From positions 1-53,197 of the forward strand of contig DCIR01000086.1 of NCBI GenBank assembly GCA_002317155.1: DNA of 53,197 nt. The letters are read 5' to 3'. Source of the stretch: Lachnospiraceae bacterium UBA1721 (lineage in GTDB: Bacteria > Bacillota > Clostridia > Lachnospirales > Lachnospiraceae). Position 1 is the stretch's first letter. Each line of letters opens with the position of its first letter. Positions 1-7,899 of the stretch are shown here, one piece after another. Made by a program: the position numbers and the translations under genes. The notes under the pieces were generated by a model. It was not told the origin of the DNA and did not search any database. It worked only from the letters and a program-made list of their open reading frames with translations.

Positions 1-16
1 TCCTGTCCCCGCTACT
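1..16 (+). tRNA. 3' end of a tRNA, probably initiator tRNA-Met (partial)
   Basis: The window opens inside what looks like the T-stem 3' strand and acceptor 3' strand (CCTGT then CCCCGCT, discriminator A) of a tRNA whose 5' part lies outside. The CCCCGC acceptor strand is typical of initiator tRNA-Met in Firmicutes. It lies 24 nt before tRNA-Phe, so the two are probably one transcript. Identity is inferred from only about 15 bases. Confidence 0.45.
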
Positions 17-39
17 TGGGGAAAAAATATTCCTAACAT

Positions 40-112
40 GCCCAGATAGCTCAGTTGGTAGAGCGGAGGACTGAAAATCCTTATGTCGCTGGTTCGATTC
101 CGGCTCTGGGCA
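40..112 (+). tRNA. tRNA-Phe (GAA)
   Basis: A complete cloverleaf is visible: acceptor GCCCAGA pairs with TCTGGGC, the D-arm contains AGCTCAGTTGGTAGAGC, the anticodon loop CTGAAAA has anticodon GAA, and the T-arm contains GGTTCGATTCC. The discriminator base is A and the CCA tail is not encoded. A rho-independent terminator begins 14 nt downstream. Confidence 0.97.
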
Positions 113-125
113 TTACTTCTTGAAA

Positions 126-149
126 AGGCTTAGAAATAAGTCTTTTTTT
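126..149 (+). terminator. Rho-independent terminator of the tRNA transcript
   Basis: AGGCTTA (126-132) pairs with TAAGTCT (137-143) through one G-U pair, closing a GAAA tetraloop and followed by a seven-T run. It lies directly after tRNA-Phe. Confidence 0.88.
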
Positions 150-207
150 GTTGTTTATATTTGTTTTTGAATGAAGGATTTTTTTATGTTTTTAGGAGGG
201 TCCTTTT

Positions 208-366
208 ATGAAAATTCAAATGAGAACAGTCAATCAGTCTATATGTCTAAATGTTGCATTCGAACAGTTTATTCGAAAATGTAATATCAAAATTCTTATT
301 CAGGTATCAATTAACTCTTATATTAAGAAAGGTCATTTTTTCACTATCTTTTTATGGATAGAATAA
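208..366 (+). pseudogene. Short ORF (52 codons) resembling the N-terminus of a tyrosine recombinase
   Basis: ATG at 208 has a very strong ribosome binding site (AGGAGGG at 194-200, 7-nt spacer) and opens a 52-residue frame ending at 364-366. The stretch AFEQFIRKCNIK, followed by a segment with SINSY and HFFTIFL, is reminiscent of the SAM-like N-terminal core-binding domain of phage-integrase-family recombinases (FIRKCKVKNLS...TI..Y). The catalytic domain is absent and I see no continuation in any frame before 503. Its place about 95 nt past the 3' end of tRNA-Phe is where element integrases commonly sit, so I read it as a degraded integrase. It could instead be an unrelated small protein. The similarity is from memory and partial. 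Confidence 0.4.
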
Positions 367-440
367 TCAATCTAATATTCATTAATTTCTCTATTATTAT
401 GCTTATTATTCTCGATTATTATATTATTGCTTGTTTTTTA

Positions 441-449
441 TGTTATAAT
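441..449 (+). promoter_or_regulatory. Extended -10 promoter element upstream of the decarboxylase gene
   Basis: TGTTATAAT at 441-449 matches an extended -10 (TGn-TATAAT), 54 nt before the start codon at 503. No convincing -35 hexamer lies at the usual spacing, which fits an extended -10 promoter. The surrounding 370-502 stretch is very AT-rich and otherwise featureless. Confidence 0.5.
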
Positions 450-502
450 AATCTATGTATGCGATTTTATAGTTTGAGTTATGTAAGGTATTGTGATTAG
501 AT

Positions 503-2086
503 ATGGACACTATTTATTCAAAACTAAAAGGTTATGGTAATAGCGATTACTATCCATATCATATGCCGGGTCATAAAAGAAAAAGAATTACCGATTCACT
601 TAATGACTTTGCAGATATAGATATCACAGAAATATATGATTTTGATAATTTATCTGATCCCTCAGGTATTCTGAAGGATGCACAGGATTCTTTAGCAGAT
701 TATCTGGGAGTACAAAAGGCGTATTATCTTGTAAATGGTAGTACTGTTGGTATTTTGACTGCTATTAGTGCTGCAGTTCCTAAGAATGGTAAGTTATTAA
801 TTGCGAGAAATGCTCATAAATCTACATATCATGCTATGTGTGTTCGCGATATAGAACCTTCATATATTTATCCTAATATTATAGAAGGAATGAATATTTT
901 TGAGGCTGTTACGCCTGATCAGGTCGCTAAAGCATTAGCTGCAGACAGAGTTAACTGTTTTGTTAGTTCTGACGATGAGGAAGATATCGTATCTAAGCCC
1001 ATTGATGCAGTTATAGTGGTTTCACCTACATATGAGGGAAGAATAGCAGATATCAAATCGATTGCAGAAGTTGTTCATTCATATGGGATTCCATTGATTG
1101 TAGATGAGGCTCATGGTGCGCATCTAGGATTTACTAATAATATAAAAGGTTTTGAATCAAGTGCTTGCCGGTTAGGTGCAGATATAGTTATTCAGAGTCT
1201 TCATAAAACAATACCTTCGCCTACTCAGACAGCAGTTATGTTGGTCAATTCTGAATTGGTAGATATAAGCAGAATTGAAAAGTATTTACATGTGTATCAA
1301 ACATCAAGTCCTTCCTATGTATTAATGGCTGCTATGGAAGCTTCTATCAATTATATGAAGGAACAGGGCAAAGACAGACTTATCTTTTTAAGGAATGAAT
1401 TTGCGAGACTTGTTGATGATATAAATAGTACATGTATATATATAGAAGCATTACCTTATGTTTCGGGTAAACATGATCCAGGAAAGTTTATTTTTTCGGC
1501 TAAAAAAGCCGGTTTGACAGGCAAGCAGCTGACAGATTTGCTCAGAACGGATTACCATCTTGAATTTGAGATGAATGTCAGAGAGTATGTGTTGGCTATG
1601 TTTACTGTAGCTGATGAAAAAGACGCATACGACAGATTAAGGTCTGCGCTGATAGATATTGATCATCGACTTCGTGAGAGAAACGACGAAGAGAGAAATG
1701 ACCAAGAAGGAAATAAAAAAGAAGGAAATAAAAAAGAAGGAAATCAAGTAGACGGAAAACAAATAGCAGTAAAACAAATAGAAGTAAAAGATTTTATATC
1801 ATTTGCGATGCAGGACACAGCTAATCTTTTTATAGATAAATGTGCTCAGCATGAGACGGTATATCCGATGAGCGTTGCTTGGGAAATGTCGGGAGAGTAT
1901 GTTGAACTAAAAGAATCTGCCGGATTTTGTGCTAATGAGTTTATCGGATTGTATCCTCCTGGTACTCCGATTTTGGTGCCGGGTGAGAAGATTACCGAGC
2001 AGCATGTTGAAGATTTGTTGCAGTATATAGAGTGTGGCTATGAGGTGACCGGTATATTTGACTGTCGTATCAAGGTGATAAAGTAA
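503..2086 (+). CDS. Orn/Lys/Arg decarboxylase-family PLP enzyme (YaaO/SpeA-like)
   Basis: A fold-type I PLP enzyme of the Orn/Lys/Arg decarboxylase family, expected to decarboxylate a basic amino acid in polyamine synthesis; the substrate is not determinable here. The N-terminus carries the family signature YPYHMPGHKR (residues about 17-26). DEAHGAH (about 201-207) binds the cofactor, and Lys235 in SLHKTIPSPTQT is the expected Schiff-base lysine. The C-terminal domain ends in the conserved YPPGTPILVPGE segment. At 527 residues it is a little longer than the short Bacillus YaaO type because of a Lys/Glu/Asn-rich linker at about 395-425 coded by tandem repeats. The start is ATG at 503 with only a weak Shine-Dalgarno. 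It heads the yaaO-...-rsmI cluster as in Bacillus. Confidence 0.9.
   Translation: MDTIYSKLKGYGNSDYYPYHMPGHKRKRITDSLNDFADIDITEIYDFDNLSDPSGILKDAQDSLADYLGVQKAYYLVNGSTVGILTAISAAVPKNGKLLIARNAHKSTYHAMCVRDIEPSYIYPNIIEGMNIFEAVTPDQVAKALAADRVNCFVSSDDEEDIVSKPIDAVIVVSPTYEGRIADIKSIAEVVHSYGIPLIVDEAHGAHLGFTNNIKGFESSACRLGADIVIQSLHKTIPSPTQTAVMLVNSELVDISRIEKYLHVYQTSSPSYVLMAAMEASINYMKEQGKDRLIFLRNEFARLVDDINSTCIYIEALPYVSGKHDPGKFIFSAKKAGLTGKQLTDLLRTDYHLEFEMNVREYVLAMFTVADEKDAYDRLRSALIDIDHRLRERNDEERNDQEGNKKEGNKKEGNQVDGKQIAVKQIEVKDFISFAMQDTANLFIDKCAQHETVYPMSVAWEMSGEYVELKESAGFCANEFIGLYPPGTPILVPGEKITEQHVEDLLQYIECGYEVTGIFDCRIKVIK
1706..1744 (+). repeat. 15-bp in-frame tandem repeat in the decarboxylase linker
   Basis: The 15-base unit GAAGGAAATAAAAAA occurs twice exactly (1706-1720, 1721-1735) and a third time in part (1736-1744). 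The unit is a multiple of three, so each copy encodes the pentapeptide EGNKK without breaking frame. The linker lies between the PLP domain and the C-terminal domain, so copy number changes would be tolerated. Confidence 0.85.
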
Positions 2087-2135
2087 GGTAATAAAAAGCT
2101 GACAAAATAAGCTGATAAAAAAGCTGATAAAGTAA
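2072..2135 (+). repeat. Imperfect repeats of the decarboxylase gene 3' end
   Basis: The last coding bases and stop (AAGGTGATAAAGTAA, 2072-2086) recur as AAGCTGACAAAATAA (2096-2110) and AAGCTGATAAAGTAA (2121-2135), with a shorter AAGCTGATAAA at 2109-2119. The gene terminus appears to have been copied several times into the 123-nt gap before the next gene. I see no terminator in this gap. Confidence 0.65.
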
Positions 2136-2209
2136 TCTGCGTAGCCAAAGTCATTGAATAATGCATGGCGAGATATAAGTTATATCATTAGTCATTTTGT
2201 GAGGAATAT

Positions 2210-2794
2210 ATGGGAAAAATTTTCTGTGTAATGGGCAAAAGCTCAACAGGAAAAGACACAATATATAAGAAAATATTGGATAGCAGCGAGCTTTCACTGG
2301 AAAGAATCGTAACATACACTACCAGGCCTATCAGACAGGGTGAAAAGAACGGTGTTGAGTACTATTTTACTGATGAAGAGGGATATCGAGCATTGGCTGA
2401 TTCCGGAAAAATCGTTGAGGAGCGCGTGTACAACACAGTGCATGGACCGTGGAGATATTTTACCGTAGACGATGAAAACATTAGTAAAGATGTTGATTAT
2501 ATCGTTATCGGAACTCTTGAAGCCTATTCAGGATTAAAGAGATATTTCGGAGAAGACAGAGTATGCCCGATTTTCGTCAGCGTAGATGACGGCGTGAGAC
2601 TTCAGCGAGCTTTGGATCGTGAGAAGCAGCAGGAAAATCCGAAATACGAGGAGCTTTGCAGACGATTCCTGGCCGATGCAGCAGATTTTTCAGCAGAAAA
2701 AATAGCAGAAGCCGGCATAGATAGATTTTTTATCAACAATGATTTGCAGGAATGCATAGCTGAAATTATTGACTTTATAAAGGCGAATAAATAA
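2210..2794 (+). CDS. Guanylate-kinase-like nucleotide kinase
   Basis: A 194-residue P-loop kinase of the guanylate kinase fold. The P-loop is MGKSSTGKDT (residues about 8-17), and TTRPIRQGEKNGVEYYF (about 42-58) is the GMP-binding segment of the family. Instead of the usual NYYGT motif after the lid it has YNTVHGPWRYFT, so it diverges from canonical Gmk and GMP may not be its substrate. The start ATG follows GAGGA by 5 nt. In Bacillus the equivalent position between yaaO and yaaR holds tmk (thymidylate kinase) and yaaQ. The stop overlaps the next start (TAATG). The fold is certain; the substrate is inference. Confidence 0.8.
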   Translation: MGKIFCVMGKSSTGKDTIYKKILDSSELSLERIVTYTTRPIRQGEKNGVEYYFTDEEGYRALADSGKIVEERVYNTVHGPWRYFTVDDENISKDVDYIVIGTLEAYSGLKRYFGEDRVCPIFVSVDDGVRLQRALDREKQQENPKYEELCRRFLADAADFSAEKIAEAGIDRFFINNDLQECIAEIIDFIKANK

Positions 2795-3234
2795 TGGATA
2801 TAAAGGTTAATCAGGTTCAAAATGCTACGCAGGTTCAGCAGACGCAGCAGGTTCAACCGAATGATGGTACCTTCAAGTTCATGCTTGCAAGTAATATTGA
2901 GGAAGCTGAACTTCAGGGACGCTTGAATGCTCTGATGGAGGAGATTACGAGCGAAGGCCAGAAGCTGGCTAAGAGACGCGATGTTAAGGATATGCGTCAC
3001 TATAGAGGATTGGTTAAATCATTCTTGAATGAAATAGTAACTCGTTCGCATGAGTTTTCTCGTGAGAATTTTCTTGATAAAAGGGGACGTCACAGGGTAT
3101 ACGGAATTGTGCGTCTTGTTGATGAAAATCTCGACGAGCTTGCCCAGGCTCTTATGAGCGATGAAAAAGAGAACATTGATATTTTAGGAAAAATTGGTGA
3201 AATTCAGGGATTATTGCTTGATATTTTCACCTGA
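2794..3234 (+). CDS. yaaR: YaaR family protein (DUF327)
   Basis: A 146-residue, mostly helical, charged protein matching the YaaR/DUF327 family by its core (GRLNALMEEITSEGQKL, then LVKSFLNEIV and GIVRLVDENLDELAQ) and by its place between a nucleotide kinase and holB. The N-terminal 30 residues are Gln/Val-rich and look disordered. The start codon overlaps the preceding stop by one base, so translation is probably coupled. The molecular role of the family is not established as far as I know. Confidence 0.85.
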   Translation: MDIKVNQVQNATQVQQTQQVQPNDGTFKFMLASNIEEAELQGRLNALMEEITSEGQKLAKRRDVKDMRHYRGLVKSFLNEIVTRSHEFSRENFLDKRGRHRVYGIVRLVDENLDELAQALMSDEKENIDILGKIGEIQGLLLDIFT

Positions 3235-3251
3235 TAAATGCGGAGAATATT

Positions 3252-4244
3252 ATGCCCAAATTCAAAGATATAGTTGGTCAGGAACAGATTAAGACTCATC
3301 TTCAGCGTGCTATCAGCACAGAAAAGGTGTCACATGCATATATTATCAGCGGTGAAAAATCGAGCGGTAAAGAGTTTATCGCAAAAGTATTTTCACAGAC
3401 TTTGCTGTGTGAAAAGGGAGGCGTCGAGCCCTGCGGAGAGTGTCATGCTTGTAAGCAGGCAGAGGCTATGAGTCATCCGGATATACGTTTTATTTCACAT
3501 GAGAAGCCGGCTTCTATCAGCGTTGATGATATTCGTGATCAGATTAGTAACGATGTTGCAATCAAGCCTTACAGCGGTGAGTACAAGATTTATATTGTAA
3601 GCGAAGCTGAAAAAATGACTGTTCAGGCGCAGAATGCAATACTTAAGACTCTTGAGGAGCCTCCGGCGTATGTAGTGATTTTACTTTTGACTACCAACAG
3701 CGGAAGCTTTTTGCAGACTATCAGATCACGCTGCATAGAGATGGATATGAAGCCTGTACCTGCAGCTGTTTTGAAGGACTATTTGATGAAGGAAATTCAG
3801 GTCCCTGATTATAAGGCAGATGTGTGTATAGCTTTTGCTCAGGGTAATGTCGGAAAAGCTCGCGAGATGGCTTCAAGTGATGATTTTACTGCTATTCAGA
3901 ACGCTACGCTTAATCTGGTTAAGGGAATACGTTCAATGGAATTGAATGAGGCTGTTGCAGCAATCAAGGCAATGACCGAGTATAAGGTAGATCCGGGCGA
4001 TTACCTTGATATTATTTCGATTTGGTACAGAGATATTCTGCTTTTCAAGGCGACGGGTGAGACTGATAAGCTTGTATTCAGAGACGAGCTTTCTACTATC
4101 AGACGTGTTGCGCAGAGAAGCAGTTACGAAGGAATAGAAGAGGTGCTTGAGTCACTTCAGAAAGCAAGAATTAGACTCGGCGCTAACGTTAATTTTGAAT
4201 TGACTATGGAACTTTTGTTCATGACCATCAAGGAAAAAGGCTGA
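3252..4244 (+). CDS. holB: DNA polymerase III subunit delta'
   Basis: A 330-residue AAA+ clamp-loader subunit. The sequence opens with FKDIVGQEQIKTHLQ, the typical delta'/DnaX start, then a P-loop-like GEKSSGKEF (about 35-43). A four-cysteine zinc module follows (CEKGGVEPCGECHAC, about 54-68), then EAEKMTVQAQNAILKTLEEPP and the arginine-finger SRC motif in TIRSRCIEM. It would work in the clamp loader with DnaX and HolA at the replication fork. It starts 17 nt after yaaR with a GGAG site, matching the yaaR-holB-ricT synteny of Bacillus. Confidence 0.95.
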   Translation: MPKFKDIVGQEQIKTHLQRAISTEKVSHAYIISGEKSSGKEFIAKVFSQTLLCEKGGVEPCGECHACKQAEAMSHPDIRFISHEKPASISVDDIRDQISNDVAIKPYSGEYKIYIVSEAEKMTVQAQNAILKTLEEPPAYVVILLLTTNSGSFLQTIRSRCIEMDMKPVPAAVLKDYLMKEIQVPDYKADVCIAFAQGNVGKAREMASSDDFTAIQNATLNLVKGIRSMELNEAVAAIKAMTEYKVDPGDYLDIISIWYRDILLFKATGETDKLVFRDELSTIRRVAQRSSYEGIEEVLESLQKARIRLGANVNFELTMELLFMTIKEKG

Positions 4245-4320
4245 TTAAAAACTGATGAAAGATGGATGGTGGCAAAAGCTATAGGTGATATATAGTTATT
4301 GGTAAGGAGATTTTATATAA

Positions 4321-5964
4321 ATGGCCAAGGTTATAGGTGTTAAATTTAAAAATTCAGGTAAATCATACTTTTTTGATCCCCTGAATTTTGATGTTCATAA
4401 GGATGACCATGTAATTGTCGAGACCGGCAAAGGAATAGATTATGGTTTTGTAGTATCAGATATCAGAGAAATTGCTGAGGAGAAGCTTTTCCAGCCCCTT
4501 AAGCCTATTCTCAGAAAGGCAAATGAGCGTGATGAAGCTCAGGTTGCCGAAAATCATGAGAAGGAAAAGGAAGCATTTCGTATTTGTCAGGAGAAAGTTC
4601 GCGAGCATAATCTTGATATGAAGCTGACAGAGGCGGAGTATGCTTTTGATAACAGTAAGATTCTTTTCTATTTTACTTCCGAAGGATATGTAGACTTCAG
4701 AGAGCTTGTAAAAGATCTTGCCGGTATTTTCAGAACAAGAATTGAGCTTCGTCAGATTGGTGTAAGAGATGAGGCTAGAGCTATTGGTGGACTCGGAGCA
4801 TGTGGCAGACCCATGTGCTGTGCAACTTATCTTGCTGACTTTGTGCCTGTATCAATCAAGATGGCTAAGGAACAGAACCTTCCTCTTAATCCTACTAAGA
4901 TTTCAGGTGTATGCGGAAGACTTATGTGCTGCCTTAAGAACGAGGAAGAGACCTACGAGGAGCTCAATAAGACTATGCCCTCAGTAGGCGATATTGTTGA
5001 GGGCGATGATGGTCTTCAGGGTGAAGTATTCTCTACAAACGTGCTCAGACAGCTTGTAAAAGTGTTGGTTGAAGAGGGCGATGAGAAGGAGCTTCATGAG
5101 TATGAGGCCAGCCAGATCACTATCGTTCGCAGACGTAAGGGTAAGAAAAATAACAGCGCTAACAGAGTTGACGAGGTTGTTGATGAGAAGCAGCTTGCAG
5201 CTCTCGAGGACAGAGCCGATAACAGCGGTGAGGAGAAAAAACGCGAAAAGCGTGATAAGAGAGAGGGCCGCGACAATCGTGAAAACCGTGACAATTCAGT
5301 AGCAGGCGATGGTAATCGCCAGAATGGCAGAGAACGCGAAAAACGTGAAGGCAACAGAGAGAATAATCGCGATAATAATAGGGAAGGTCGCGACTATAAT
5401 AGAGATAATCGCGAAAACAATCGCGAATTTGCAAAGGAAAACCACGACAACAATCGTGAATTCGTAAGAGAGAATCGTGACAATAATCGTGATGCTGCGA
5501 GAGATGGCCGCGAGAATAGTAGAGACGGCAGAGATAATCGCGAGGGAAGAGAATTCGATGGTGCGGGAGAAAACCACGGAAATCATGATTTAGAGGGTGG
5601 ACACAGAAATCGTAATCGTCGTCATGGCGACAGAGATAATCGTGGCGATAGAGAAAACCGTGGTGACAGAGAGAACCATGGCGATAGAGAAAACCGTGGT
5701 GACAGAGAGAACCATGGCGATAGAGATAATCGCGGTGACAGAAATTCTGAGAATAGGAACTTTGGTGACAGAGGTCCCGATAACAGAAGCAATAGAGAAA
5801 ATGACAGAGATGTCGTAAATAATGGCGGAGATAATAAGAATCCCGCAAATGGTGAGAACAATGGTGGAAACCATCACCACAGAAAGCATTTTAACAGACA
5901 TCACGGCAGGAATAGAGAAGGCCAGAATGACAGAAACAGAAACACAGATGCTGAAACCAAATGA
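4321..5964 (+). CDS. ricT: RicT/PSP1-domain protein with a long Asn/Arg/Asp/Glu repeat tail
   Basis: The N-terminal 270 residues are a complete RicT (YaaT) homologue with a PSP1 domain. Two conserved cysteine motifs are present, CGRPMCC (161-167) and CGRLMCC (198-204), which in Bacillus RicT take part in the RicAFT complex and Fe-S binding affecting RNase Y activity. From about residue 275 to the end (547) the protein is a low-complexity tail of NR, DN, RE and GD repeats, about as long as the domain itself. The tail is rich in Arg/Asn/Asp and ends in a His-rich stretch, suggesting RNA or protein binding by a disordered region (inference). The stop lies 17 nt inside the next gene. I see no RicA or RicF genes here. 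Confidence 0.9.
   Translation: MAKVIGVKFKNSGKSYFFDPLNFDVHKDDHVIVETGKGIDYGFVVSDIREIAEEKLFQPLKPILRKANERDEAQVAENHEKEKEAFRICQEKVREHNLDMKLTEAEYAFDNSKILFYFTSEGYVDFRELVKDLAGIFRTRIELRQIGVRDEARAIGGLGACGRPMCCATYLADFVPVSIKMAKEQNLPLNPTKISGVCGRLMCCLKNEEETYEELNKTMPSVGDIVEGDDGLQGEVFSTNVLRQLVKVLVEEGDEKELHEYEASQITIVRRRKGKKNNSANRVDEVVDEKQLAALEDRADNSGEEKKREKRDKREGRDNRENRDNSVAGDGNRQNGREREKREGNRENNRDNNREGRDYNRDNRENNREFAKENHDNNREFVRENRDNNRDAARDGRENSRDGRDNREGREFDGAGENHGNHDLEGGHRNRNRRHGDRDNRGDRENRGDRENHGDRENRGDRENHGDRDNRGDRNSENRNFGDRGPDNRSNRENDRDVVNNGGDNKNPANGENNGGNHHHRKHFNRHHGRNREGQNDRNRNTDAETK
5644..5715 (+). repeat. Exact 36-bp tandem duplication in the ricT tail
   Basis: Positions 5644-5679 and 5680-5715 are identical 36-base units beginning GGCGATAGAGAAAACCG and ending GAGAACCAT; a third, diverged copy follows from 5716. 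Each unit encodes twelve residues of the GDRENR type in frame. Exact identity suggests recent slippage or unequal recombination. Confidence 0.92.
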
Positions 5965-6676
5965 GAGAATCGATGATTTACAGCGAAATGGTCTGAAGAT
6001 TATTCAAAATTCTGAGAAATTCTGTTTTGGAATGGATGCTGTTCTTTTGTCGGGATTTGTAGGAAATGTCAGAGGAAAGCAGATGCTTGATTTGGGAACG
6101 GGAACCGGTATTTTACCCCTCCTTTTGTCTGCAAAGACTGATATTGAGCATTTGACCGGCTTGGAGATTCAGCCTGAGAGCGCTGAGATGGCTCAGCGTA
6201 GTATGGATATGAACGGGTTGAGCGACAGAATTTCGATAGTTACCGGGGATATTAAAACTGCGGACCAGCTGTTTGAATTATCTTCGATGGATGTAATCAC
6301 TTGCAATCCGCCATATATGATTGGGCAACACGGAATAACCAATCCGGATAGTCCGAAGGCGATTGCCAGACATGAGATATTGTGTACTTTCGATGACGTA
6401 GCACGAGTGACCGGAAGATTACTTAAGCCGGGCGGACATTTCTTTTTGGTGCACAGACCATTCAGACTTGTTGAGATAATGAACACTCTCACCAAATATC
6501 ACTTAGAGCCGAAACGAATGCGTTTGGTTCATCCTTTTGTGGACAGAGAGCCTAATATGGTTCTGATAGAAGCTGTGAGAGGTGGAAATTCACGTATATC
6601 TGTGGAAAAACCGCTTATTTTATTTGATGAGCCGGATGTCTATACAGAAGAAGTCAGAGAGATGTATGGATTCTGA
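5948..6676 (+). CDS. tRNA1(Val) A37 N6-methyltransferase-like protein (TrmN6/YabB)
   Basis: A 242-residue class I SAM-dependent methyltransferase. LDLGTGTGILPLLLS (SAM motif I) sits near residues 44-58 and the catalytic NPPY motif of N6-adenine methyltransferases near 118-121. The N-terminus MLKPNERIDDLQRNGLKI matches the YabB/TrmN6 family start, which fixes the initiation codon at 5948, within the end of ricT (17-nt overlap). A longer in-frame opening exists upstream but lies wholly within the ricT repeats. Position between ricT and rsmI repeats the Bacillus order. The expected reaction is methylation of A37 in tRNA. Confidence 0.9.
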   Translation: MLKPNERIDDLQRNGLKIIQNSEKFCFGMDAVLLSGFVGNVRGKQMLDLGTGTGILPLLLSAKTDIEHLTGLEIQPESAEMAQRSMDMNGLSDRISIVTGDIKTADQLFELSSMDVITCNPPYMIGQHGITNPDSPKAIARHEILCTFDDVARVTGRLLKPGGHFFLVHRPFRLVEIMNTLTKYHLEPKRMRLVHPFVDREPNMVLIEAVRGGNSRISVEKPLILFDEPDVYTEEVREMYGF

Positions 6677-6714
6677 TAAGATATGTTATTAAGAGATGGG
6701 TTTAGGAGATAGAA

Positions 6715-7563
6715 ATGGCAGGAATTTTGTATTTATGTGCCACACCCATCGGAAATCTGGGAGACATGACACCCAGGGTTGTGGAAACCTTGAAAGAGGT
6801 AGATTTGATTGCTGCAGAAGATACCAGAAACAGTATCAAGCTGCTTAATCATTTTGATATTCACACGCCGATGACCAGTTATCACGAATATAATAAAGTC
6901 GAGAAAGCTGTTCAGCTTATTGCGCAGATGGAGAGTGGGCAGAATATTGCGCTTATCACTGATGCGGGTACTCCGGCAATCTCAGATCCCGGTGAAGTAT
7001 TGGTGCGCATGTGCCAGGAAAGCCATATTACAGTTACGTCACTGCCCGGATGTGCGGCATGTATTACAGCACTTACTCTTTCAGGACTTTCGACCAGAAG
7101 ATTTTGCTTTGAAGGATTTATTCCTTTTGAAAAAAAGGAGCGTAATGTAATCCTTGAAGAGTTAAAGAACGAGAGCCGTACAATGATTATATATGAAGCT
7201 CCTCACAGACTAATCCGCACATTGGGCGAATTGTATGAGGCACTTGGGGATCGTAAGATTACCCTTTGCCGCGAGCTTACCAAAAAGTTTGAAACAATAT
7301 TTCCGACAATATTGTCAGAAAGTTTGAAATATTATGAAGAGCATGAGCCTAAAGGTGAGTATGTTCTTGTGGTTGAAGGCCTGAGCCGTGAGGCGCGTAA
7401 GGCCGGAGAGATAGCAGCCTGGGAAGAGATGTCTATCCAGGAGCATATGGATTACTATGAAAAGCAGGGCGTTGACCACAAGGAGGCTATGAAAAAAGTA
7501 GCTTCTGACAGAGGTGTGGGCAAGCGAGAAATATATCAGGCTCTGCTTGATGATAAAGAGTAG
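6715..7563 (+). CDS. rsmI: 16S rRNA (cytidine1402-2'-O)-methyltransferase
   Basis: A 282-residue RsmI. It carries the family signature LYLCATPIGNLGDMTPR at the N-terminus, LIAAEDTRN (about 33-41), ALITDAGTPAISDPGE (about 80-95) for SAM binding, and the C-terminal HTH-like segment GKREIYQALL. It 2'-O-methylates C1402 in the ribosomal decoding centre. It starts 38 nt after the preceding methyltransferase and closes the conserved yaaO-to-rsmI cluster. Confidence 0.96.
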   Translation: MAGILYLCATPIGNLGDMTPRVVETLKEVDLIAAEDTRNSIKLLNHFDIHTPMTSYHEYNKVEKAVQLIAQMESGQNIALITDAGTPAISDPGEVLVRMCQESHITVTSLPGCAACITALTLSGLSTRRFCFEGFIPFEKKERNVILEELKNESRTMIIYEAPHRLIRTLGELYEALGDRKITLCRELTKKFETIFPTILSESLKYYEEHEPKGEYVLVVEGLSREARKAGEIAAWEEMSIQEHMDYYEKQGVDHKEAMKKVASDRGVGKREIYQALLDDKE

Positions 7564-7670
7564 TCCGGTAGTATAGTTTGGTGGATTGCCATGACTAAGC
7601 AAATGCGAGGCTAAAGCTGAGCAGATGTGATGCTAAAAACTAAACCGATGTGAGCGGTGGAGGTATTATC

Positions 7671-7847
7671 ATGAGTGTATGTTGTGACACATGTGTCAAT
7701 AATGTATATGATGAAGACTATGATGAGTACGATTGCATGGTCAATTTGGACGAGGACGAGATGTATCGTTTTATATCCAGTGATCAGAGGGAATGTCCAT
7801 ATTATCGCAATGATGACGAATATGCGGTTGTAAGACATCAGATGTAG
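7671..7847 (+). CDS. Small acidic Cys-containing protein (DUF6472-like)
   Basis: A 58-residue protein starting MSVCCDTCVNNVYDEDYDEY and ending in ECPYYRNDDEYAVVRHQM. It has five cysteines spaced like a small metal-binding knuckle and a strongly acidic centre (NLDEDEMYRF). This pattern matches the DUF6472 family common in Lachnospiraceae, whose function I do not know. ATG at 7671 is chosen over an in-frame ATG at 7650 because GGTGGAGG (7656-7663) sits 7 nt upstream and the conserved region starts there. Confidence 0.8.
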   Translation: MSVCCDTCVNNVYDEDYDEYDCMVNLDEDEMYRFISSDQRECPYYRNDDEYAVVRHQM

Positions 7848-7899
7848 GAAGTGCGAAAAAGTATATAATAATCCGCAGAAGCGGAAGAAAGAGGAAAAT

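Noticed and set aside
2087..2209. Riboswitch or T-box before the guanylate-kinase-like gene
   Set aside because: The gap consists of short AAGCTGATAAA repeats and shows no conserved aptamer motif or terminator/antiterminator pair.
5159..5904. Long open frames on the minus strand and in other frames opposite the ricT tail
   Set aside because: They arise from the repetitive codons of the ricT tail (GAT, CGT, AAT and their complements), lack ribosome binding sites and show low-complexity His/Tyr/Cys or Ile/Ser compositions.
5822..5947. Upstream extension of the TrmN6-like gene
   Set aside because: The extension lies within the ricT repeats and has no homologous residues; the family N-terminus starts at 5948.
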